Shown here piece after piece: positions 1 through 4,354 of a DNA stretch of 5,199 bases. The stretch spans positions 1 to 5,199 of the forward strand of contig JAFANL010000194.1 of assembly GCA_019232735.1 (NCBI GenBank), in the 5' to 3' direction. The position numbers and the translations under genes are program-made. Positions within the stretch are counted from its first letter, which is position 1. Each line of letters starts with the position of its first letter. The notes beneath the pieces are model-generated. The model did no database searches. It worked only from the letters and a program-made list of their open reading frames with translations, and was not told the DNA's origin. The DNA is from Aquitalea sp. (GTDB lineage: Bacteria; Pseudomonadota; Gammaproteobacteria; Burkholderiales; Chromobacteriaceae).

Positions 1-122
1 GGCAGAATGACGCCAACCGATTTCTTGCTACCATCCGCCAGCACGATATTGTGGCTGACACACTTGCCATCAAAATACACATTGGCGCGCTTGCTCACGC
101 TGACATTGTCAAACTGATCCAT
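1..122 (-). CDS. ppnP: Pyrimidine/purine nucleoside phosphorylase PpnP (N-terminal part, cut by window edge)
   Basis: The minus strand encodes 40 residues beginning MDQFDNVSVSKRANVYFDGK and continuing with CVSHNIVLADGSKKSVGVILP. The pattern 'FDNVSV.KKANVYFDGKCVSH' followed by an 'ADG.KK..GV.LP' segment is how I recognise the DUF1255/PpnP family. These are small single-domain cupins of roughly 95-105 residues that phosphorolyse purine and pyrimidine nucleosides to the free base and ribose-1-phosphate in the cytoplasm. More than half of the protein, including most of the cupin barrel, lies beyond position 1. I chose the ATG at 122-120 because an AAGGG Shine-Dalgarno-like stretch lies 6 bases upstream of it. 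The in-frame ATG at 128-126 abuts that stretch and leaves no spacing. It is divergent from the lipoprotein gene. Identification rests on remembered family sequence and only a third of the protein, but the match is clear. Confidence 0.85.
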   Translation of the reverse strand, partial: MDQFDNVSVSKRANVYFDGKCVSHNIVLADGSKKSVGVIL

Positions 123-143
123 CTTCATCCCTTGCTGTTGTTG

Positions 144-173
144 TTGGTCATGCTGTCAAAGAGCGGCTAGCAT
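144..173 (+). promoter_or_regulatory. Candidate weak promoter for the lipoprotein gene
   Basis: On the plus strand TTGGTC (144-149) is followed after 18 bases by TAGCAT (168-173, 4 of 6 to TATAAT). The -10 box overlaps almost exactly the candidate ppnP -10 box on the other strand (169-174), so the two genes may share a back-to-back promoter. The -35 match is poor (three bases). If it is used, the lipoprotein mRNA has a leader of about 140 bases containing the inverted repeats at 240-271. Confidence 0.22.
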
Positions 174-196
174 ACCCCAAACGCTCCATCCGGCAA
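169..196 (-). promoter_or_regulatory. Candidate sigma70-like promoter for ppnP
   Basis: Reading the minus strand, TTGCCG (196-191, 4 of 6 to TTGACA) is followed after 16 bases by TATGCT (174-169, 4 of 6 to TATAAT). Transcription would start near 162, giving a leader of about 40 bases before the ATG at 122. A perfect TTGACA also lies on this strand at 159-154, but nothing like a -10 box follows it at the right distance. Moderate-to-weak match; inference only. Confidence 0.3.
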
Positions 197-239
197 GATA
201 CAAGAATGCGTCGCCTACAGGCAAAAAGGCGCAAACCCC

Positions 240-271
240 GCTGGCATACTCGTAATACCAGCTTAAACTGG
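240..271 (+). repeat. Overlapping inverted repeats upstream of the lipoprotein gene
   Basis: GCTGG (240-244) is complementary to CCAGC (258-262), separated by 13 bases. The same CCAG (258-261) is also complementary to CTGG (268-271), forming the near-palindrome CCAGCTTAAACTGG with one mismatched pair. The two pairings share the central arm, so as RNA they exclude each other; as DNA either could be an operator. The arms are short and could be chance. The rest of 175-306 shows only small repeats such as GCCTACAGGC at 213-222. Confidence 0.3.
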
Positions 272-306
272 GCCTGACAGCAAACACGCCGCCGACAAGA
301 CCGAAC

Positions 307-313
307 AGAGGAG
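307..313 (+). promoter_or_regulatory. Ribosome binding site of the lipoprotein gene
   Basis: AGAGGAG at 307-313 lies 9 bases before the ATG at 323 and fits a Shine-Dalgarno sequence. It supports this ATG, which gives a complete signal peptide with lipobox. Confidence 0.7.
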
Positions 314-322
314 CAAAGGCAT

Positions 323-913
323 ATGGCAATCATTCGAGGCTACGGCCTGATTCTGGCCGCCGCCCTGCTCAGCGGCTGCACCACCATGGCAGACCGCCTG
401 CAAGGCAGCATCACGCCACCACCAGGCTATGGCTACGCCATCATTTCATTGACCGCGCGCGCTTTCGATCAGGACTCCGCCACCGCCGGCATTCATATTG
501 CCGACAGCACCGGCGCAATTGTGGCCAATGGCCGTGCCAGCATGAACGTGGACACCGTATTTGGCGAAGAAGGCATGAGCCCGACCGATGGCCGCCTGCA
601 ACTGCTTGCCCTGCCAGCCGGCCACTACCAACTGACCGATGCCTGGGGCAACTGGGAAGAGGAATCCGGCTGGGGCAACCAGTGGCACTCCACCCGCCAG
701 CCGATACACGCCGACTTTGACATCAGTGCAGGTAGCAGCGTTTATCTGGGCGAAGTCTTTTTAGATTTGTCATTACGCCCGGAAGTCCGGCTAAGCAACC
801 AGCAAAAGCGGGATTTCGGCCACATGCGCCGCGTATGGAAGGTACAGGATTTGTCGTCGGTACAGATCAGGCCATTGCAACTACCTGTTGCAGAACATCC
901 GGCCACACCCTAG
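323..913 (+). CDS. Putative outer-membrane lipoprotein of unknown function
   Basis: I do not recognise the family of this 196-residue protein. It starts with a short basic n-region (MAIIRG), a hydrophobic stretch (residues 7-17) and a lipobox LSGC at 16-19, so Cys19 should be lipidated by the Lgt/LspA route. The residues after it are Thr-Thr, with no Asp at +2, so Lol sorting to the outer membrane is expected. The mature part looks like a beta-sandwich: strand-like segments at about 37-49 (GYAIISLTARAFD), 54-70, 90-106 (with LPAGHYQL, a phrase typical of small immunoglobulin-like or transthyretin-like folds) and 125-150 (FDISAGSSVYLGEVFLDL). A Trp/Gly/Asn-rich insert (about 108-121, WGNW then WGNQW) separates the last two. 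The C-terminal 40 residues are basic then Pro-rich. No catalytic motif is visible. It ends only 14 bases from the stop of the convergent gene. Lipoprotein status is well supported; function is not. Confidence 0.85.
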   Translation: MAIIRGYGLILAAALLSGCTTMADRLQGSITPPPGYGYAIISLTARAFDQDSATAGIHIADSTGAIVANGRASMNVDTVFGEEGMSPTDGRLQLLALPAGHYQLTDAWGNWEEESGWGNQWHSTRQPIHADFDISAGSSVYLGEVFLDLSLRPEVRLSNQQKRDFGHMRRVWKVQDLSSVQIRPLQLPVAEHPATP

Positions 914-931
914 ATCCTTGCCGAAGGCTAG
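910..931. other. Imperfect inverted repeat spanning both convergent stop codons
   Basis: CTAG (910-913) pairs with CTAG (928-931), and CCTT (916-919) with AAGG (924-927), around a GCCG loop, with AT (914-915) bulged. The first CTAG contains the TAG stop of the plus gene; the second contains, on the other strand, the TAG stop of the minus gene. The stem is weak and has no T-tract, so a terminator role is doubtful. Confidence 0.2.
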
Positions 932-2073
932 ACCAGCCGCGAAGTCCACAAGCGGGTGAGATAGGCCGGATTGACGGCAGCACTGGCGGCTGCCACCGGC
1001 TCCAGCACCTTGTATTGCGCCAGCCGGGTATCACGCAGCAGCACATCCGCATAGGGCGGCCCGTCCAGCTTGCGTAGCGCCGCCACCCGCGGCTGGTTGG
1101 CTTTTTCTCCCCCATGCGTGACCACGGCAATTTCGTGGCTCGCCAGACGGACAAAACTGCCAGGCGGGTAAATGCCCACTTCCTTGATCAACAGGGACAC
1201 CAGCTGCGCGTCGTACTGCCCCAGCTCGCCACGGAACAGACTGGCCATGACCTGGGCCGGCAAGGTGGCACCATCCAGCTGCTCGCACAACACATCAAGC
1301 AGCCCCAGCAAGCGCGCGTCCGGATGAATGTCCGCTTGCCGCAAACCTTGCGGATAACCCTGACCATCATCCTGCTCATGATGCGTCTGCACCAGCAAAT
1401 GCCAATGCTCGTCCAGCACACCCGCCTCACGCAGAATGGCTGACCCCAGCGCAGGATGGGCAAACAATTCCTCCTGCTGCGCCAAGGAGAGCGGCTGCTT
1501 TTGCGTTGCCAGCTGATTAAGCAATTGCGCCACGGCAATATTCATCGACAGCCCGGCACACACCAGACTGCGCAGCCGCTCAGGCTCCAGAGCCTGCCGC
1601 CGCCCCAGCAAGGCCAACAAGGTAGCCACCTTCAGGCTATGCGACTTGACCGACACCAGAAACAGCGAGGCCAGCATGCCATCCCGAAAGCGCTGCGTCA
1701 GTGCCAGCAGCTCGTCCGCCATTTCCTCCAGCCGGCCACCCAAGCCCGGCACGGACAGGCCATGCAACATCAAGGCCTCCAGTCGGGCCGCCATGAAGCC
1801 TACTTCCACCAACGGATTCTTTGGCGCCACCGCCACGGCTTCACGTTCGCGCTGGGCTGCGCGATCCAGCCGCTCCCGCTCCAGTCGGACAGCCACTTCA
1901 TCGGCATCGCCATGCGCCACATCCACCAACCGCGCCCGCTGCTCTGGTGTCAGCACATAATGCCCCTTGCGCAGCAGCAGGAAGCCATTCTTGGCATAGA
2001 CATCAACAGGCAGCTGCTGACCTACACGCAGGAAGCTGGCGGGAAGTTTGGTCTTGGATGTTGGCTGGGACAT
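928..2073 (-). CDS. Degenerate HD-GYP domain protein (HD ligand pair replaced by Met-Asn)
   Basis: A 381-residue cytoplasmic protein with no membrane segment. Residues 12-50 (LRVGQQLPVDVYAKNGFLLL, then a kG-type turn) form the N-terminal module often placed before HD-GYP domains in betaproteobacteria; 60-85 is a charged, probably helical linker. The HD-GYP domain runs about 115-300. Active members hydrolyse cyclic-di-GMP. Here His145 (SHSLKV, matching the 'H..RV' ligand), His206, His231-His232, Asp260 and the GYP signature DGQGYPQGL (236-244) are kept. The HD pair is Met177-Asn178, exactly 32 residues after His145 as in active enzymes, and the following Lys is absent. Hydrolysis is therefore unlikely; a binding, scaffolding or receptor role is inference. 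Residues 302-356 (YPPGSFVRLASHEIAVV onward) are a C-terminal beta-rich extension. I chose the ATG at 2073 because a good promoter at 2133-2105 leaves about 25 bases of leader; upstream in-frame ATGs would lie before the start of transcription. No strong Shine-Dalgarno precedes it. Confidence 0.88.
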   Translation of the reverse strand: MSQPTSKTKLPASFLRVGQQLPVDVYAKNGFLLLRKGHYVLTPEQRARLVDVAHGDADEVAVRLERERLDRAAQREREAVAVAPKNPLVEVGFMAARLEALMLHGLSVPGLGGRLEEMADELLALTQRFRDGMLASLFLVSVKSHSLKVATLLALLGRRQALEPERLRSLVCAGLSMNIAVAQLLNQLATQKQPLSLAQQEELFAHPALGSAILREAGVLDEHWHLLVQTHHEQDDGQGYPQGLRQADIHPDARLLGLLDVLCEQLDGATLPAQVMASLFRGELGQYDAQLVSLLIKEVGIYPPGSFVRLASHEIAVVTHGGEKANQPRVAALRKLDGPPYADVLLRDTRLAQYKVLEPVAAASAAVNPAYLTRLWTSRLV

Positions 2074-2104
2074 GGCGCAGGCAGGGAAACCCGATCTAGA
2101 CTGT

Positions 2105-2133
2105 AGTTTAGTCAAAGGCAAGCAGCCTGCCAA
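2105..2133 (-). promoter_or_regulatory. Sigma70-like promoter for the degenerate HD-GYP gene
   Basis: On the minus strand TTGGCA (2133-2128, 5 of 6 to TTGACA) is followed after exactly 17 bases by TAAACT (2110-2105, 4 of 6 to TATAAT). The expected start of transcription is near 2098, about 25 bases before the ATG at 2073. This is the best promoter match in the window and also decides the start codon of the gene. Confidence 0.5.
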
Positions 2134-2143
2134 AACAGGCAGG
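2126..2143. repeat. Inverted repeat overlapping the -35 box (candidate operator)
   Basis: CCTGCC (2126-2131) and GGCAGG (2138-2143) are perfect 6-base inverted repeats separated by AAAACA. They overlap the -35 box of the minus-strand promoter, a position where a bound dimeric regulator would compete with RNA polymerase. An alternative pairing GCCTG/CAGGC (2125-2129/2136-2140) also exists. No regulator can be named. Confidence 0.3.
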
Positions 2144-2226
2144 GCAGACCACCCACTTGAGCGGCATTGTCGCCAGACTCGCGGCAAACCACAAGCTCAC
2201 ACCTACCGAAGCTGGCACAACCTCAC

Positions 2227-2231
2227 AGGAG
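2227..2231 (+). promoter_or_regulatory. Ribosome binding site of the dienelactone hydrolase gene
   Basis: AGGAG at 2227-2231 lies 9 bases before the ATG at 2241. It selects this start over the upstream in-frame start at 2157, and the choice places the twin-arginine motif at residues 8-9 as expected for a Tat signal. I see no convincing sigma70 promoter for this gene in 2134-2226; TTGAGC at 2157-2162 has no -10 partner. Confidence 0.7.
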
Positions 2232-2240
2232 CATGTCGAC

Positions 2241-3086
2241 ATGGAACCCACCACCCCACCGCGCCGCGACTTCCTCAAGCAAGCACTGTCTGTCGGCTTC
2301 GCACTGGCAGTGCAGCCGGTTGCCGCCAGCGCCATCTTTACCGACAGCCAATCCCTGAGTACCGGCAATCTGAGCATCCCCGTCAAAGGGGGCGCATTGC
2401 CACTTTACTTTGCCCTCCCCGCCGCCAGCAAAACACCGCGCCCCGTGGTGCTGGTGGTACAGGAGATTTTTGGCGTGCACGAGCACATCCGTGATATCTG
2501 CCGGCGCCTGGCCAAGCTGGGTTATCTGGCGGTAGCGCCCGAACTGTATTTCCGCCAGGGCAACCCGGCCACCAGCACCGACATCAACAGCCTGCTGCGC
2601 GACATCGTCAGCAAGGTGCCGGATGAACAAGTGATGCAGGATCTGGATGCCACGGCCGACTGGGCCGCCGCCAATGGCGGCGATGGCCAACGCATCGCCA
2701 TCACCGGCTTTTGCTGGGGTGGGCGCATCTGCTGGCTGTACGCCAGCCACAATCCGCACATCAAGACTGGCATTGCCTGGTATGGCAAGCTGGTGGGAGA
2801 CCACACCCCGTTGACCCCCTCCCAGCCTGTGGATCTGGCCAGCAACCTGGCCGTCCCCGTACTCGGGCTGTATGGCGGACAGGATGACAGCATTCCGGCC
2901 GATACCGTGGAGCGCATGCGGCAGGAACTGGCACGTGGCCACAGCACCTCGCAGATCGTGGTCTACCCCGAAGCTGGCCATGCTTTCAATGCCGACTACC
3001 GGCCCTCTTATAATGCAGCCGCCGCCCAGGACGGCTGGAGGCGACTGCAAGACTGGCTGAACCAGCACGGTATGGCGGCGCGCTAA
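2241..3086 (+). CDS. Tat-exported dienelactone hydrolase family protein
   Basis: A 281-residue alpha/beta-hydrolase. The N-terminus PPRRDFLKQ followed by a hydrophobic stretch (about 14-30) is a classic twin-arginine (Tat) signal, with a likely signal peptidase site after Ala-Ser-Ala (29-31), so the folded enzyme should be periplasmic. The mature part matches dienelactone hydrolase (carboxymethylenebutenolidase) along its length. PVVLVVQEIFGVHEHIRD (68-85) carries the conserved Glu75; the nucleophile elbow ITGFCWGGR holds Cys158; YGGQDDSIP holds the acid, probably Asp215; PEAGHAFN holds His247. The triad Cys-Asp-His is intact, so it should hydrolyse lactones or esters; the natural substrate is unknown. 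No chlorocatechol or other aromatic-degradation gene is nearby, so a role in that pathway is not supported. The gene lies between two minus-strand HD-GYP genes, divergent from one and convergent with the other (34-base gap). The start is fixed by AGGAG at 2227-2231. Confidence 0.92.
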   Translation: MEPTTPPRRDFLKQALSVGFALAVQPVAASAIFTDSQSLSTGNLSIPVKGGALPLYFALPAASKTPRPVVLVVQEIFGVHEHIRDICRRLAKLGYLAVAPELYFRQGNPATSTDINSLLRDIVSKVPDEQVMQDLDATADWAAANGGDGQRIAITGFCWGGRICWLYASHNPHIKTGIAWYGKLVGDHTPLTPSQPVDLASNLAVPVLGLYGGQDDSIPADTVERMRQELARGHSTSQIVVYPEAGHAFNADYRPSYNAAAAQDGWRRLQDWLNQHGMAAR

Positions 3087-3111
3087 ACCCCAGCATTACC
3101 TGGCAGCCGGA

Positions 3112-3132
3112 CAGGCCGCACTAGGCGGCCTG
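3112..3132. terminator. GC-rich hairpin at the convergent 3' ends
   Basis: CAGGCCGC (3112-3119) and GCGGCCTG (3125-3132) form a perfect 8-base stem with an ACTAG loop. The loop contains, on the minus strand, the TAG stop of the Hpt-HD-GYP gene, and the right arm covers its last codons. The hairpin lies 26 bases after the plus-strand stop at 3086, so it could end transcription of both genes. Neither side is followed by a T-tract, so it may be a stabilising 3' structure or pause site instead of a classical intrinsic terminator. Confidence 0.45.
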
Positions 3133-4218
3133 CTCCAGCATGCGACGAATCACCTGATTGAAAGGATCAAGCCAGGCGCGCTCAAATTGATGATCGGCTG
3201 CATTCAGCTCAGCCGCAGCGCGCAGCATGGAGCGGCGCTGACCGCGATGCGCGTGCTTGAGCATGACCGACTCAAAAGCATCCACCAACGCCAGAATCCG
3301 CGCCCCGGGACAGATTTCCCCACCAACCAGGCCATACGGATAACCCTCGCCATCCGGGCTTTCATGGTGCTGCAGCACCATCAGCGTAGCCTCCTCCCAT
3401 CCCGGCATGCGGCCGAGCAGGCCCGCCACCCAGGCTGGATGCAAGGCCATCAGCCGGCGCGCCTCATCACTGATCTGCCCCACTTTCAGCCACACCTCCT
3501 CCGGCAGGAACATCATGCCGACATCGTGCATATACACCGCCGCTTCCAGCTGTTCGGCATCCACCCACCCCCCACCCTGACGATTCAACTCCAGCGCCAG
3601 CTTGAGATTGCGGCCGGTCCGGCCGACGAACTCGGGCAGACGTTGCTCCAGCTGCATCGCCAGGGTGCGAAACAGCAACAAGTCCTGCTGACGCACCTGC
3701 AAACCAGACTTGCCCCCCTCGGCCACGGCAGGAGCCTCGCTCTTGCCCTGCACGCCAACCATGGCCGACACCAGCCGGGAACAGGTGGCCAGCACCGATG
3801 CCCGCGGCAGGGTCTCCAGTGAACACAAGGCTTCCAGCAGCGTCTGCATCTGGGCCACATCCACCGAGCGGGCACCAGCTACCTGTGCCATCACCAGCTC
3901 GATGCGATCCAGCACCAGCATCAGCACATCGCCCATCACCTCCTGGTATTCCAGTTCGCCACTTCGCAAACGCCCCAGCAAACCTTCCAGCGCATGCACA
4001 TAAGGCACGACAAACATCACCCGGCACAGGCCGGCATCGCCCTTGATGGTATGCACCAGGCGAAACAGATCACCAATCAACGCCGGCGAACGTGGCTGCT
4101 GGCTTAGTTGGCTGGCTAGCTTCTCGATTTGTGGTGCGTAGTCGGACAGTACATCGCGCAAATCCTGAAACCCTTCCGGATCTTCACGTACAAATTGCAG
4201 CTGCACTTCATCACTCAT
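3121..4218 (-). CDS. Hpt domain fused to a partly degenerate HD-GYP domain
   Basis: A 365-residue soluble protein with two signalling modules. Residues about 15-115 form a histidine phosphotransfer (Hpt) domain: helical, with the phospho-acceptor motif FRLVHTIKGDAG, His56, Lys59 and Gly60. A linker (about 116-175) follows, then an HD-GYP domain (about 180-362), the fold of class II cyclic-di-GMP phosphodiesterases. Conserved there are His231-Asp232 (MHDVG), His260 (HP), His284-His285-Glu286, the GYP signature DGEGYPYGL (289-297), Asp313 and a C-terminal LDPFNQVI. Two departures stand out: the Lys normally after HD.G is Met235, and there is no histidine at all between residues 75 and 231, so the N-terminal metal-ligand His ('H..RV') is missing, with Thr201-Gly-Arg-Asn in its place. 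Hydrolysis is uncertain. The Hpt suggests phosphorelay input, but no histidine kinase or receiver is in the window. Start ATG 4218 has GGTGAG (4230-4225) 6 bases upstream. Confidence 0.92.
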   Translation of the reverse strand: MSDEVQLQFVREDPEGFQDLRDVLSDYAPQIEKLASQLSQQPRSPALIGDLFRLVHTIKGDAGLCRVMFVVPYVHALEGLLGRLRSGELEYQEVMGDVLMLVLDRIELVMAQVAGARSVDVAQMQTLLEALCSLETLPRASVLATCSRLVSAMVGVQGKSEAPAVAEGGKSGLQVRQQDLLLFRTLAMQLEQRLPEFVGRTGRNLKLALELNRQGGGWVDAEQLEAAVYMHDVGMMFLPEEVWLKVGQISDEARRLMALHPAWVAGLLGRMPGWEEATLMVLQHHESPDGEGYPYGLVGGEICPGARILALVDAFESVMLKHAHRGQRRSMLRAAAELNAADHQFERAWLDPFNQVIRRMLEQAA

Positions 4219-4250
4219 GACTGGCTCACCGGGTGACAGATGGTGTTTGC

Positions 4251-4259
4251 ACTATAAAT
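4251..4259. promoter_or_regulatory. Shared AT-rich promoter box between divergent genes
   Basis: ACTATAAAT is the only clearly AT-rich stretch in the 133-base divergent gap. Read on the minus strand it gives TATAGT (4256-4251, 5 of 6 to TATAAT), about 33 bases before the ATG at 4218, a fitting -10 box for the Hpt-HD-GYP gene. Read on the plus strand it gives TATAAA (4253-4258, 5 of 6). Neither has a good -35 at 16-18 bases; GTGACA (4233-4238) is only 14 bases from the plus box. Confidence 0.35.
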
Positions 4260-4273
4260 CATCCGCCGTCATG

Positions 4274-4308
4274 CGGTGCAGCTGAATCCCGTCCCGCAAG
4301 CTGCGCTG
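4274..4308 (+). other. Leader hairpin before the HD-phosphohydrolase gene
   Basis: CGGTGCAGCT (4274-4283) can pair along all 10 bases with AGCTGCGCTG (4299-4308), with two G-U pairs if read as RNA, closing a 15-base loop. The perfect core is GCAGCT/AGCTGC. It would lie in the 5' leader if transcription starts near 4253-4265, some 45 bases before the start codon. It has no T-tract, so it is not a terminator; any regulatory role is inference. Confidence 0.3.
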
Positions 4309-4340
4309 GCAGGCGTATCATCAGCAACCTTCCCCCCACC

Positions 4341-4354
4341 GGAGCCCGCCAGTG
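4341..4354 (+). promoter_or_regulatory. Ribosome binding site deciding a GTG start
   Basis: GGAG at 4341-4344 lies 7 bases before GTG at 4352-4354. An ATG four bases downstream (4356) is in another frame and would give an unrelated 67-residue peptide. The GTG frame encodes the recognisable enzyme, so GTG is the start. Confidence 0.65.

Noticed and set aside
131..147. Short CTG/TTG run next to the ppnP start as a possible phase-variable repeat.
   Set aside because: Only four imperfect trinucleotide units, outside the coding region; too short for slippage-based switching.
1456..2106. Open frame of 216 codons on the plus strand, antisense to the degenerate HD-GYP gene.
   Set aside because: Its composition (very rich in Gln, His and Arg) is that of a shadow frame, and the opposite strand encodes a clear HD-GYP protein.
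2074..2187. Upstream in-frame start adding 38 residues to the degenerate HD-GYP protein.
   Set aside because: It would lie upstream of the good promoter at 2133-2105, and the added residues show no family resemblance.
2157..2240. Upstream in-frame start that would add 28 residues to the dienelactone hydrolase.
   Set aside because: It would bury the twin-arginine motif at residues 36-37 behind an unrelated extension, while ATG 2241 has AGGAG at the right distance.
2223..3068. Open frame of 281 codons on the minus strand across almost the whole dienelactone hydrolase gene.
   Set aside because: It mirrors a gene with an intact triad and Tat signal, has no recognisable motif, and long antisense frames are expected in GC-rich DNA.
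3187..3822. Open frame of 211 codons on the plus strand, antisense to the Hpt-HD-GYP gene.
   Set aside because: Gln/His/Arg-rich shadow composition with no domain; the minus strand carries unmistakable HD-GYP motifs.
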